From contig NZ_JAPCZF010000006.1 of the NCBI RefSeq assembly GCF_025938095.1, forward strand, positions 149,724 to 213,723: DNA of 64,000 nt, written 5' to 3'. This DNA comes from Novosphingobium sp. JCM 18896 (GTDB taxonomy: Bacteria > Pseudomonadota > Alphaproteobacteria > Sphingomonadales > Sphingomonadaceae). The notes below the pieces were generated by a model. That model did not search any database. It was not told the DNA's origin and worked only from the letters and a program-made list of their open reading frames with translations. This document shows positions 1 through 15,895 of this stretch, in pieces (positions within the stretch are counted from its first letter, which is position 1; every line of letters begins with the position of its first letter). The position numbers and the translations under genes were made by a program.

Positions 1-36
1 CAGGGCGAAGGCGAGCAGGGCTATGGCGGTCTTCAT
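1..36 (-). CDS. N-terminal fragment of an exported protein
   Basis: Only the first 12 codons lie in the window. The frame opens with ATG at 36 and reads MKTAIALLAFAL, a Lys followed by an uninterrupted hydrophobic stretch, which is how a Sec signal peptide begins. The rest of the gene lies to the left, so the product cannot be named. The start is inferred from this signal-peptide pattern only. Confidence 0.45.
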   Translation of the reverse strand, partial: MKTAIALLAFAL

Positions 37-123
37 GCCGCCACCCTGCACCGCAGATTGCCGCGCGAGGCCTAGCCGTTCCCTCCGAAACGGTGCGATA
101 GGCCACGCATTTCCGCGAAAAAC

Positions 124-549
124 CTAGACGAACAGGCTTTCGGGATTGGGCATCGGCTGACGCTTCTGCGCGTTGACCAGCGCCAGCACGCAGCGCACGA
201 GCACGAGCACGCCGACCGCGAGCAGCAACAGGAAGCCGATCGCGACGATCATCAGCACCACGCTGATCACGCTGCCCACCACGCCGATCCAGAAGGTGCG
301 GATCAGGTACTGGTAGTGCGACGTCTCCCAGGCCTCGTGCGTATCGCCCTTCCAGACGTAGGCCAGCACGACGCCGACGATCGCGGTCACGCCGACCACC
401 ATCGAGGCGAGGTAGAGCAGGCTGATGATCGTCGGGTGGTTGAATTCGAAGCCGCCGGCTACCGATGGCGGCGAAGAGGGCGCCGATGAAGGCCCCTGGC
501 CGAGGTCGGCCCGCGGCGCGGGCTGGGCGGAAGGATCGATGTCGCTCAT
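124..549 (-). CDS. DUF4870-like small integral membrane protein
   Basis: This is a 141-aa protein. The start at 549 (MSDIDP) is chosen because AAGGAGA lies at a normal distance upstream; the open frame extends further up to 603 but without a better signal. The first ~35 residues are Pro/Ser/Ala-rich. A hydrophobic segment follows at about residues 38-65, then a long hydrophobic stretch at about 82-125 that probably makes two helices. The pattern FxFNHPTIIS...YLIRTFWIG resembles the DUF4870/Tic20-like family found in many proteobacteria. Function is unknown. It lies 72 nt downstream of a PilZ gene on the same strand and may be cotranscribed with it. Confidence 0.7.
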   Translation of the reverse strand: MSDIDPSAQPAPRADLGQGPSSAPSSPPSVAGGFEFNHPTIISLLYLASMVVGVTAIVGVVLAYVWKGDTHEAWETSHYQYLIRTFWIGVVGSVISVVLMIVAIGFLLLLAVGVLVLVRCVLALVNAQKRQPMPNPESLFV

Positions 550-621
550 GCGCCGGTCTCCTTTGCAGAAGGCCAGTCTAGCCGCGGCGCAGCGGCAAGT
601 CACGCGCGGTGAAAAACGGGA

Positions 622-948
622 TCAGGCGGCGGTGATCGCCGGTTCGGCGCGGCACAGGCGGATCAGCGCCTCGAGCCCGGCGTTGTGCAGCGGCCGTGCA
701 AAGCGCAGGCCGACCACGCCCTCGCGCAGCCAGCGCACATGGCCCTCGATCGGATCGGCGCCGGCGATGCGCAGGACCATCGGCTCGTCGAGCGCGAAGC
801 TGTCAGTCTTGGAAGCGTGGCTGATGCGGCAGCCGTCGAGCGAGAGTTCGATCAGCAGGCCATCGACGCCGCGACGCCCGGACTTACCGAGCCGAATCTT
901 GCGGCAGACCGCGAAACGCTTGTGGGCACGAATAGTAAAAACCGTCAC
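622..948 (-). CDS. PilZ-domain protein
   Basis: This 108-aa protein consists of a single PilZ domain. An RxxxR motif (RAHKR, residues 7-11) is followed about 25 residues later by ELSLDG, matching the (D/N)xSxxG motif with Glu in the first place. PilZ domains of this form bind cyclic di-GMP and usually act as small adaptor proteins. The start codon is GTG at 948 with a GGGGTAGG-like site upstream; no ATG is available near the N-terminus. Stand-alone PilZ proteins of this size are common in sphingomonads. The downstream partner or process cannot be read from the context. Confidence 0.8.
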   Translation of the reverse strand: MTVFTIRAHKRFAVCRKIRLGKSGRRGVDGLLIELSLDGCRISHASKTDSFALDEPMVLRIAGADPIEGHVRWLREGVVGLRFARPLHNAGLEALIRLCRAEPAITAA

Positions 949-1075
949 GATGCGAGCCTACCCCCCGGAAAAACTCGACAGATCACTGTCATGATGTGTC
1001 ACACGAAGGTTAACAATGTCCTGATAATGTCACGCAGGGGGAGTCGGGGTATTTTCGCGACGAGTTTGCCCCTCG

Positions 1076-1387
1076 CTATCCTTCGAGCGATTCGACCGCC
1101 TGCTTGGCTTCGGCGAGTCCGAGCCCGGTGGCTTCGCGCATCAACTTTATCGCATTGATCTTGTTGCCCCGCGCCAGCTCGCCGCGAATCTCCGCAAGCT
1201 TGTCGGGTGCCAGGTCGCTGGGCGCGCGGGCGGTGGCGACCGGGCGCGCCGGCGTCGCCGTCCCCAGCCCCGCCGGCGGTGCCGAGAGATCGCGCGCCCG
1301 CCCCGCGGACAAGCGCCCCAGCCAGAACACGAAGGCCGCCGCGGCGAGCAGCACGGCGATCGCGGTCGAATCGATGGTCACGGTCAT
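1076..1387 (-). CDS. Membrane-anchored protein with an L7/L12 C-terminal-like tail
   Basis: This 103-aa protein starts at ATG 1387 (MTVTIDS); ten further upstream codons are open but less likely. Residues ~8-24 form one transmembrane helix with a short outside N-terminus. A Pro/Ala linker follows. The last ~40 residues (ending KLMREATGLGLAEAKQAVESLEG in pieces) match the helix-turn of the ribosomal protein L7/L12 C-terminal domain, where GLGLAEAK corresponds to NLGLTEAK of the true rplL at 15256. The domain probably mediates protein contacts. It lies just beyond the rpoC terminator on the same strand. Role unknown. Confidence 0.65.
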   Translation of the reverse strand: MTVTIDSTAIAVLLAAAAFVFWLGRLSAGRARDLSAPPAGLGTATPARPVATARAPSDLAPDKLAEIRGELARGNKINAIKLMREATGLGLAEAKQAVESLEG

Positions 1388-1417
1388 ACCCCGGTCTACC
1401 ACGAGCCGCGCAGGCAC

Positions 1418-1449
1418 GAAAAAGCCCCGCCGGATCGCTCCGGCGGGGC
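1418..1449 (-). terminator. Intrinsic terminator of the rpoBC operon
   Basis: A perfect 11-bp stem (1424-1434 with 1439-1449) closes a TCGC loop. Read on the minus strand it is followed directly by TTTTTC. It starts 25 nt after the rpoC stop codon, so it should end the rpoB-rpoC transcript. Confidence 0.9.
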
Positions 1450-1474
1450 CTGTTCTTGTAGCGAGGCGTGAGGC

Positions 1475-5758
<4,284 letters not shown>

Positions 5759-5835
5759 GGTTTCAGTCCCTTTGGAGGGTCAATCTCTGCTGCGAACGGG
5801 GGAGCGCCACCCGTGCGGGGCGGCGCTCCGATCGT

Positions 5836-9996
<4,161 letters not shown>

Positions 9997-9998
9997 GG

Positions 9999-10012
9999 AG
10001 AGGTTTGCCTCT
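9999..10012 (-). promoter_or_regulatory. Hairpin overlapping the rpoB ribosome binding site
   Basis: On the minus strand the sequence just before the rpoB ATG is AGAGG-CAAA-CCTCT, a 5-bp stem whose left arm contains the only Shine-Dalgarno-like GAGG. The stem ends 2 nt before the start codon. It could hide the binding site and make rpoB translation conditional; this is inference from base pairing. Confidence 0.4.
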
Positions 10013-10216
10013 TTGTTGTCGGGCCGGAGAACCGGCGAAAAAATTCATGCCACACGCGGCGTGGCGCAACCGACGCAGAAAAGGCCACACGGCACACGGC
10101 CACCCAAGGGGTGCCATGGCCTGCAGCCTATCGCGTCAGATGATGCCCGATTCGCTTCCTTCGTGGGCGAATCCCCGCGCATGGATCCGTCTTGCTCGAA
10201 GCGGTGAGCGAGAGCG

Positions 10217-10245
10217 CATATAGATACGCCCCCGAGGCTTGTCAA
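10217..10245 (-). promoter_or_regulatory. Sigma70-type promoter of rpoBC
   Basis: On the minus strand a consensus -35 TTGACA (10245-10240) is separated by exactly 17 nt from a -10 TATATG (10222-10217). Transcription would start near 10210 and give a leader of about 210 nt before rpoB. This shows that rpoBC is an independent transcription unit here. Confidence 0.8.
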
Positions 10246-10497
10246 ATCGACCGGCAGACGCAGCCCTGCGACAAGACGCGGAACATACCCCGCCAGTTAC
10301 AAACTAACTGTTCTTACTATATCAGAGATATATAAATAATATTAGAGTATATCTTCGCGTAAATCACGATTTACCGTGGATCATACTCGATATTACGACG
10401 TCAAAATTCGTCAATTCGTCGACAAAACACGCTCAACCCATCGCTTTATCGCATCACGGGGCTTTTCAACCACATCTGTTCGCCCAAGCTTGAGAGC
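10246..10497. other. AT-rich intergenic region between divergent rpoB and an Ala/Pro-rich gene
   Basis: No gene is visible between the rpoB promoter and the plus-strand gene at 10498. Positions ~10300-10400 are strongly AT-rich (TATATC, ATATATAAATAATATT) in an otherwise GC-rich chromosome, as expected for the plus-strand promoter. A small dyad CAGTT-N7-AACTG lies at about 10293-10309. No binding site can be assigned with confidence. Confidence 0.5.
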
Positions 10498-11589
10498 ATG
10501 ACACACGCACCCACCCCCATCCTTCGCGCTACCACGGCGATTTGTGCCGTGCTTGCGCTCGGTTCCACCCCCGCCTGGGCTCAGGAGGTCGCTCCGACGA
10601 TCGACGTGCCGGCCGCCAGCGCTCCGGCAGCGGCCCAGCCGACAATCGTGCTGCCGAACACGGCCCCGGCCCCTGCCGCTCCGGTAGCCGCGCCGCCGGT
10701 CATGACCTCGCAGCCGATGGTCCAGCAGACGCCGGTCGTCACGCCGCCGCCGGCCGCGATCACCGCCGAGGAAACCGCGCCGACGCGCGCCGCAGCGGAA
10801 CGCCCGGCACCGCGCACCGCCGCGCGCACCACGCCGAGGGCCAGCGCCGCACCCGCCCAGGCCGCCGCGGCTCCTGCAGCCGAACCCGTTCCCGCCGCCC
10901 CCGTGACGGCAGATGCCCCGATGTCGCCGGCCGCGTCCGTTCCCCTGACGCAGCCTGCGACCACGCCCCCGCCTGCGGATACCAGCCTCCAGAATGGCCC
11001 GCAGGAGGGGGCGCAAGCTCTCGAAGACAACAGCGCAACGGCCATGGTCGGCGCCGGCGCAGCCCTGCTGCTCGCGCTCGGTCTCGGCACCTTCGCCGTC
11101 ACGCGCCGCCGTCGTCGCCACGTAGAGGTCCACGAGGACACCGCCCTGGCAGCACCGGCCACGGTCTATGCCGAACCCGCCCCGCGTCCGGTCGTCACAG
11201 CCCCGGTCGTGGAACCCACGATCGCGCCCCAGCCCGTTGCAGCCCAGTCCGTTGCAGCCATGCCGCTCGACCCGCGCCGCTCGATCGGCGAGGAAGAACT
11301 GGTACCCGCAACCCATCCGGCCGCAGCCAAGCCCGCCGCGTCGCTCGACGGCCCGGTGCCGCAGACCCGCGCCGAACGCGACGCGCTGCTCGATCGCATG
11401 ATTTCGGCCGAACCCGATGCGAGCAATCCGTTCACCTCGCGCAAGGCGCGCCTGCGCCGCGCGCGGATCATCCTGCAGTCGCGCGAGATTGACGAGAAGA
11501 ACGCCGCGACCACGCCGTTCGACTGGCGCGCCTACAAGTCGTCGACCAGCAACCCCGCCCCCGCAACTCCCCCGCGGGTCACGGCCTGA
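10498..11589 (+). CDS. Ala/Pro-rich exported or membrane-anchored protein
   Basis: This 363-aa protein is not recognised. It starts with a Sec signal peptide (hydrophobic core at ~10-24, cleavage likely after PAWA, residue ~28). A long Ala/Pro-rich, presumably disordered region follows to ~residue 180. A single transmembrane helix (MVGAGAALLLALGLGTFAV, ~182-200) is followed by the basic stop-transfer RRRRR. The cytoplasmic part is again low complexity, but its end is a conserved-looking charged region (TRAERDALLDRMISAEPDASNPFTSRKARLRRARIILQ in pieces, residues ~285-330). The topology suggests a periplasm-spanning stalk with a short cytoplasmic domain. No function can be given. Confidence 0.75.
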   Translation: MTHAPTPILRATTAICAVLALGSTPAWAQEVAPTIDVPAASAPAAAQPTIVLPNTAPAPAAPVAAPPVMTSQPMVQQTPVVTPPPAAITAEETAPTRAAAERPAPRTAARTTPRASAAPAQAAAAPAAEPVPAAPVTADAPMSPAASVPLTQPATTPPPADTSLQNGPQEGAQALEDNSATAMVGAGAALLLALGLGTFAVTRRRRRHVEVHEDTALAAPATVYAEPAPRPVVTAPVVEPTIAPQPVAAQSVAAMPLDPRRSIGEEELVPATHPAAAKPAASLDGPVPQTRAERDALLDRMISAEPDASNPFTSRKARLRRARIILQSREIDEKNAATTPFDWRAYKSSTSNPAPATPPRVTA

Positions 11590-11605
11590 AGGTGCGTGTG
11601 CCCAA

Positions 11606-11657
11606 CCCCCAAGTCGGGGGATGGGACGAAGAAGGCGGCCCCAACCGGGGCCGCCTT
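11606..11657. terminator. Possible hairpin terminator pair
   Basis: Two GC-rich hairpins lie in series after the stop codon at 11589: CCCCC-AAGTC-type GGGGG at about 11606-11620, and a perfect 11-bp stem at 11632-11642/11647-11657 with loop AACC. Neither has a good T run on the plus strand, so termination is plausible but not certain. Confidence 0.45.
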
Positions 11658-11750
11658 CGCCGCATACAGGACAGCCGATTGCTTCGCGCAATATGGGCGG
11701 CAAACCCCGGCTTTCCGTAAAACGATCAGCCGCATATCGTTTTTCGATAT

Positions 11751-11794
11751 TATCGATTGACAATAAGGTCGACTCGCCTTATTGAATATCGATA
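11751..11794 (+). promoter_or_regulatory. 44-bp operator palindrome overlapping a promoter
   Basis: Nested arms TATCGAT (11751-11757) and CAATAAGG (11761-11768) face CCTTATTG (11777-11784) and ATCGATA (11788-11794), with an 8-nt centre. A -35 TTGACA (11757-11762) and a -10-like TATTGA (11780-11785), 17 nt apart, lie inside the palindrome. Extra ATATCG/CGATAT half-sites flank it at 11734, 11745 and ~11801. The likely reader is the XRE regulator encoded at the end of the operon. Confidence 0.65.
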
Positions 11795-11817
11795 TCAAGC
11801 ATATCGGAGAACGATCA

Positions 11818-11958
11818 ATGACCCGCACCACGAACACTTTCGGCGCTTTCGCCTTTGCCGCCCTCGCCGTTTTCGCGCTCTGGACCTCGACGCTGACCAT
11901 GCCTCTCGGCACCGCGCCGACCTCGGTCGCCACCGTCGCCGCACCCGCCCTCGCGTGA
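11818..11958 (+). CDS. 46-aa hydrophobic peptide, first gene of the DUF2975/XRE operon
   Basis: A 46-aa reading frame (MTRTTNTFGAFAFAALAVFA at its N-terminus) begins at ATG 11818 with GGAGA eight bases upstream. Residues ~8-22 are hydrophobic and could be a membrane helix or signal peptide; the end is Ala/Thr/Val-rich (ending APALA). Its TGA overlaps the ATG of the next gene (TGATG), so the two are translationally coupled. It is too short for most gene finders. Function unknown; its placement directly behind a promoter with a large operator argues that it is real. Confidence 0.6.
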   Translation: MTRTTNTFGAFAFAALAVFALWTSTLTMPLGTAPTSVATVAAPALA

Positions 11959-12488
11959 TGACCTCCGCTGGCGGTCCTCGCCTCGATCCGCTGCTCGCCC
12001 TGGTCAAGCTGATCCTGGCGATTTCGATGGCCGCTTTCCTGGCCCTGGCAGCCGTCATCGCCCTGGCCGCCCCCGCGCTGTTCCTCTGGCGTGACAAGGT
12101 AACGGCCCAGATGGCCGCGCAGGGCGCGCCACCCGAGGCGATCTGGGCGATCGTGGCCGTGCTGCTGCTCGTCTCGGCGATGTTCGTGCTGGGCTTCTAT
12201 TTCGTCCGGCACCTCTACCGCATCGTCGCCAGCGTCGGCGAGGGCGATCCCTTCGTCCCGATCAACGCCCGCCGCCTCAGCGCCATGGCCTGGATCGCGG
12301 TGGCCGTGCACGTCATGGCGATTCCCGTGTCGATGATCGGCGAATGGGCGGAGACGCTGTCACCCCGGATCCACTGGGAAGGCGACATCCCCCTCGCGGG
12401 GCTGTTCCTGGCGCTCGTCCTGTTCATCCTCGCCCGCGTCTTCCGCGAAGGCACACGCCTGCGCGAGGAACTGGAAGGCACCGTCTGA
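11958..12488 (+). CDS. DUF2975 family membrane protein
   Basis: This 176-aa protein starts at ATG 11958 (MTSAGG), overlapping the stop of the 46-aa peptide; a longer open frame upstream reads through that peptide in another phase and is not used. Four hydrophobic segments are visible at about residues 14-38, 56-76, 105-122 and 137-155. The conserved GEGDPFVPINARRLSAMAW stretch after helix 2 is the hallmark of DUF2975. Family members are nearly always paired with a small Cro-like HTH protein, as here. The molecular function is unknown; control of the partner regulator from the membrane has been suggested by the constant pairing. Confidence 0.85.
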   Translation: MTSAGGPRLDPLLALVKLILAISMAAFLALAAVIALAAPALFLWRDKVTAQMAAQGAPPEAIWAIVAVLLLVSAMFVLGFYFVRHLYRIVASVGEGDPFVPINARRLSAMAWIAVAVHVMAIPVSMIGEWAETLSPRIHWEGDIPLAGLFLALVLFILARVFREGTRLREELEGTV

Positions 12489-12721
12489 TGGGCGACGAAA
12501 CGACCGAAGGCACGCGCATCCAGGTGAAACTCGACGACCTCCTCCACGCGCGCCGGATGACCCTGACCGAACTGGCCGAGCGCATCGACATCACGCTCGC
12601 CAACCTCTCGATCCTCAAGACCGGCAAGGCCAAGGCGATCCGCTTCTCGACGCTCGAGGCGATCTGCCGCGAGCTCGAATGCCAGCCCGGCGACCTGCTC
12701 GGCTATGACGGCGCAGACTGA
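12488..12721 (+). CDS. Cro/XRE-type helix-turn-helix regulator
   Basis: This 77-aa protein starts at ATG 12488, overlapping the DUF2975 stop (TGATG). The sequence QVKLDDLLHARRMTLTELAERIDITLANLSILKTGKAKAIRF contains the helix-turn-helix, followed by FSTLEAICRELECQPGDLL, the standard YozG/HTH_26 arrangement. It most likely binds the palindrome array upstream of the operon and autoregulates it. This assignment of the operator is inference from gene order. Confidence 0.88.
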   Translation: MGDETTEGTRIQVKLDDLLHARRMTLTELAERIDITLANLSILKTGKAKAIRFSTLEAICRELECQPGDLLGYDGAD

Positions 12722-12730
12722 GACGGCCGG

Positions 12731-13566
12731 CTAGGGAAGCCGAGTCCATGCGGCGACCAGCCGGGACATGAAGGCCACGCGCTCGTTCGCCGCGGCATCG
12801 ACACGCAGCCGCTGGGCTAGGGTGTCGATGCCGATATCGTCGAATTCCGCAATGCCTGCACGCGCGATCGCCGGCAGCAGGCTGCGCAAGGCCTGTACCA
12901 GTTCGCCGTAGCCGGCGGCATCCGCGCCGCCGAAAACCCCCTGCACGGCGTTCATCTCGGGGGCCGGCAGACCGGCATGGCGGAATGTCGCATAGAGTCG
13001 GCTGCCCATTTCGAGTTCGGTCCCACCCGAGGCAAAGCCCTGGAGCACCCAGTCGCGCGTCCGCACGAAGATTTCCGAGGGCGGGACCTGCGATATCGAG
13101 GTCAGATCGACTTCGAGAAAGGCGATAATGCCGCCCGGGCGCAGAAACTTCGTCAATCTCTCGAGCGTCGCGACCCGATCGGGCAAATAAGACAGTATGA
13201 AACGGCCAATGATGGCATCGAACGTCCGTTCGGGCGCGAAGTCCGTCAGATCGCCAGCGACGAAGGTGAGGTTGTCGAGCCCGGCTTCCGCCGCGCCGCG
13301 ATCTCGATCGACGACGACGCCTGCTCGACCCCGACCACTTTGCCATTCTTGCCGACCAGACGCGCGGCAAGCATGGCTACGTCGCCCACGCCGGCGCCCA
13401 GGTCTAGCACCTCAAGCCCTGGCCGCAGCCCAGCGCGCCGCAGGACATCCTCGGTAAAGCCTTCCAGTTGCAGAGCCTGCGCGGCCAGTCGCCGCGCTTC
13501 CTCGTCCGAATGCCCAAGCGGGTAATCGGCTTCATGCTTAGTGCTATCGTGCGTCGCCATGGTCAT
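12731..13566 (-). pseudogene. SAM-dependent class I methyltransferase, frameshifted
   Basis: Two reading frames together make one methyltransferase of about 277 aa. The first part (from 13566 or 13560) holds SAM motif I, VLDLGAGVGD. It runs out of frame after EIAARR near 13290. The continuation in another phase encodes the expected LPDRVATLERLTKFLRPGGIIAFLEVDL, motifs II-III, down to the TAG at 12731. Comparing the two phases, one base is missing around 13286-13292. ATG 13560 has better spacing to GGAGAG than ATG 13566. The gene is divergent from a TetR regulator and probably its target. It is either a recent pseudogene or a sequencing error. Confidence 0.8.
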
Positions 13567-13604
13567 CGCTCTCCCTGCGATTCTTTGGATATAGCTACCT
13601 TATC

Positions 13605-13630
13605 ATAAAGAATGAACGATCACTCTTTAT
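13605..13630. promoter_or_regulatory. 26-bp imperfect palindrome, TetR operator candidate
   Basis: Arms ATAAAGA and TCTTTAT enclose the inner pair TGA-ACGA-TCA. The dyad lies in the 144-bp space between the divergent methyltransferase and TetR genes, where a local repressor would bind. Confidence 0.55.
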
Positions 13631-13710
13631 TTTTGAACACGATTGCATCATCGGCATCCTACGGACTACGGATGAGCCTCTGATCGCCGCGAAGGACAGA
13701 TACCAAGACG

Positions 13711-14322
13711 ATGGCTCGCAGTGCCGAAGCCCTGGCCCGGCGTCAGGAACGATCCGAGTTGCGCCAGGAGCAGGTGCTCGACGCGGCCGAGACCTGCTTC
13801 CTCGCCGAGGGCTTCCACGGCGCCAGCATGTCGCGCATCGCCGCCGCCGCGAAGATGAGCGTCGGCCACATCTACCAGTATTTCGAAAGCAAGGACGCAA
13901 TCATCATCGCGCTGTGCGAGCGGCGGTTCGCGGGCTTCGAGCACCTGCTGGTCGCGGTCGAGCAGGACACCCACCTCGCCCAGGCGGCCGACATCGACGC
14001 CTGGCTCGCCCAGTTCGCCTGGTGGATCGATCCGGTCCGCGCGCCGCTGACGCTTGAGATCATGTCCGAGGCCGGACGCAACCCCAAGGTCGCCGAAGTC
14101 GTGACGCGGATCGACCGGCGCTTCCGCGAGATCATGCGGCGCAGCCTGATCTCGGCCGCCGCCGGCATTCCGGCCGAGGAGGTCGAGGCCCGGCTCGAGG
14201 CGATCGTCATGCTGTCGCACGGCATGACGAGCCGCATCACCGCCGACCGCGACGCCGATCCCGCGCGCCTGCTGGCCGCGTTCCGCGCGGCGGTGCGCCG
14301 GCTGATCGTCGCGCCGGCCTGA
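13711..14322 (+). CDS. TetR/AcrR family transcriptional regulator
   Basis: This 203-aa protein has the TetR N-terminal DNA-binding domain: LDAAETCFLAEGFHGASMSRIAAAAKMSVGHIYQYFESKDAIIIAL (in pieces, residues ~23-68), with the recognition helix at VGHIYQYF. The C-terminal ~130 residues are the helical ligand-binding domain, which does not reveal the ligand. It is divergently transcribed from the frameshifted methyltransferase and probably represses it through the 26-bp palindrome between them. The start ATG at 13711 is the first in frame. Confidence 0.93.
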   Translation: MARSAEALARRQERSELRQEQVLDAAETCFLAEGFHGASMSRIAAAAKMSVGHIYQYFESKDAIIIALCERRFAGFEHLLVAVEQDTHLAQAADIDAWLAQFAWWIDPVRAPLTLEIMSEAGRNPKVAEVVTRIDRRFREIMRRSLISAAAGIPAEEVEARLEAIVMLSHGMTSRITADRDADPARLLAAFRAAVRRLIVAPA

Positions 14323-14637
14323 GGGCGGGCGCGCCACCCGGCTTGACTTTCTGCACCGATTCCGTCAGAGGCCGCGCCAGACCGGCGGTTCGCTGCCGAT
14401 CATCCGTCCGAGACAGTTGGTGCAGGCTTCCTGCTTAATTCCCAGCCTAGACGGGGAAAAGAGATTCACGGGACGTCTCGTCCCTGCGGCCCTCCTCTTC
14501 GAGAGTGCGGTGCCTCACTGCGTTTCGCGACGCAGCTCCTTCCCCTCAACGGACTCGCCCGCAAGCGCTTTTGCGCGTGCGGACAACGTAGCCGGCCACG
14601 GGGGTTCGCCTCCAAGGCCATTGTGAAGGAGTAAGGC
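14323..14637 (+). promoter_or_regulatory. rplJ leader region (promoter and possible L10 autoregulatory leader)
   Basis: This 315-nt gap has no gene. A TTGACT at 14343 is a possible -35, but no convincing -10 follows. Several hairpins are drawn easily: GGGACG-TCT-CGTCCC at 14470-14484, CTGCG-N8-CGCAG at 14518-14535, and CGCAA...TTGCG at about 14570-14585. In proteobacteria the L10-L7/L12 complex represses its own mRNA through the rplJ leader, so this leader is the place to expect that site. I cannot identify the kink-turn by eye. A strong AAGGAG precedes the rplJ ATG. Confidence 0.45.
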
Positions 14638-15153
14638 ATGGATCGTTCGCAGAAAGCCGAATCGGTCGCCACGCTCAACGCGACTTTCAACGAGGTCGGC
14701 GTGGTGGTCGTCACCCGCAACCTCGGCATGTCGGTGGCCCAGTCCACCGCCCTGCGCGGAAAGATCCGTGATGCGGGCGCGACCTACAAGGTTGCGAAGA
14801 ACCGTCTTGCCAAGCTTGCCATCCAGGACACGGACTACGCGGGACTCGACGAGTTCTTCACGGGTCCGACGGCGATCGCCTCTTCGGTCGATCCCGTCGC
14901 TGCCGCCAAGGCAGTCGTGGACTTCGCCAAGACGACCGACAAGATCGAGATCGTCGGCGGTTCGATGGGCTCGCAGGTTCTCACCCCCGCCGGTGTCCAG
15001 GCTCTCGCCTCGATGCCGTCGCTGGATGAGCTGCGCGCAAAGCTTATCGGCCTCGTTCAGGCACCGGCGACCAAGATCGCCCAGCTCTCGACCGCTCCGG
15101 CGGCCAAGCTGGCGCGCGTCTTCGGCGCCTATGCCGCGAAGGATGCCGCCTGA
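14638..15153 (+). CDS. rplJ: 50S ribosomal protein L10
   Basis: This 171-aa protein matches L10 throughout: MDRSQKAESVATLNATF at the N-terminus, the conserved YKVAKNRLAKLAI (RNA-binding) near residue 50, and FTGPTAIA near residue 80. The Ala-rich C-terminal helix that binds L7/L12 dimers is present. A GAAGGAG site lies 7 nt upstream. It is followed by rplL after 102 nt. rplK-rplA are not upstream and rpoBC is not downstream, so rplJL forms its own unit here. Confidence 0.98.
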   Translation: MDRSQKAESVATLNATFNEVGVVVVTRNLGMSVAQSTALRGKIRDAGATYKVAKNRLAKLAIQDTDYAGLDEFFTGPTAIASSVDPVAAAKAVVDFAKTTDKIEIVGGSMGSQVLTPAGVQALASMPSLDELRAKLIGLVQAPATKIAQLSTAPAAKLARVFGAYAAKDAA

Positions 15154-15255
15154 GGCATTCCGGGGGCAACCCCGGTCCTCAGAAGCAAGACTTTCAACGA
15201 TTTACCGATCAGCGCCATTCAGGACTGACCGGACACACAACTAGGAGTAAGCATC

Positions 15256-15633
15256 ATGGCCGATATCGCCAAGCTTGTTGAAGAACTGTCGAAGCTGACC
15301 GTCCTCGAGGCGGCTGACCTTGCCAAGGCCCTCGAAGAGGCATGGGGCGTTTCCGCCGCTGCCGCCGTTGCCGTCGCTGCCCCCGCTGGCGGTGGCGCTG
15401 CTGCCGAAGCCGCTGAAGAGAAGACCGAATTCGACGTCATCCTGACGGGCGACGGTGGCAAGAAGATCCAGGTCATCAAGGAGGTCCGCGCGATCACCAA
15501 CCTGGGCCTGACCGAAGCCAAGGCTCTCGTCGAAGGCGCCCCGAAGGCGATCAAGGAAGGTGTCAACAAGGCCGAAGCCGAAGACATCAAGAAGAAGATC
15601 GAAGAAGCCGGCGGCACCGTCGAGATCAAGTAA
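15256..15633 (+). CDS. rplL: 50S ribosomal protein L7/L12
   Basis: This 125-aa protein is the stalk protein L7/L12. Residues 1-30 form the dimerisation domain, followed by the Ala/Gly hinge (AAAAVAVAAPAGGGAAAE in part) and the globular C-terminal domain with EKTEFDVIL, KKIQVIKEVR and GLTEAKALVEGAP. It recruits translation factors to the ribosome as multiple dimers bound to L10. An AGGAG site precedes the start. An intrinsic terminator 30 nt after the stop ends the unit, so the usual readthrough into rpoB does not occur. Confidence 0.98.
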   Translation: MADIAKLVEELSKLTVLEAADLAKALEEAWGVSAAAAVAVAAPAGGGAAAEAAEEKTEFDVILTGDGGKKIQVIKEVRAITNLGLTEAKALVEGAPKAIKEGVNKAEAEDIKKKIEEAGGTVEIK

Positions 15634-15663
15634 TCGCTTCGATTACTTCGATTGGAAAAAGAG

Positions 15664-15693
15664 AAGGGCGGCTCCCATGGGGCCGTCCTTTTT
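15664..15693 (+). terminator. Intrinsic terminator after rplL
   Basis: An AAGGGCGGCTCC arm pairs with GGGGCCGTCCTT (two G-U type mismatches) around loop CAT and is followed by TTTTTC. It ends the rplJ-rplL transcript. Confidence 0.85.
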
Positions 15694-15728
15694 CTATGTC
15701 GCTCTCCGGGGCTGCGGCGGCGCAAAAA

Positions 15729-15883
15729 CCACCCTCACCGCTGCGACTAGCCTCGCCTTCGGCTCAGCAAGTCTCGCGCCTCTCCCGCCAGCGGGGGAGG
15801 GTTTCCTCCGCTTTCTCCCGCTGGCGGGAGAAGGATAGCGCAGCTTGCCGCTCTAGCGGCTAGCGAAGCTTGGATGAGGGTGG
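15729..15883. repeat. 155-bp palindromic intergenic repeat, type A
   Basis: The element is bounded by CCACCCTCA (15729-15737) and TGAGGGTGG (15875-15883). Inside, CTCCCGCCAGCGGG and its inverted partner CTCCCGCTGGCGGGAG stand on either side of the centre. The whole folds as a long imperfect hairpin. It carries no reading frame and fills the space between rplL and the SnoaL-like gene. Such elements are common between genes in sphingomonads. Confidence 0.6.
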
Positions 15884-15895
15884 CAAAGCGCAGCC

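Noticed and set aside
14638..15633. Complete rplKAJL-rpoBC operon
   Set aside because: rplK and rplA are not upstream and rpoB is not downstream. An intrinsic terminator follows rplL.
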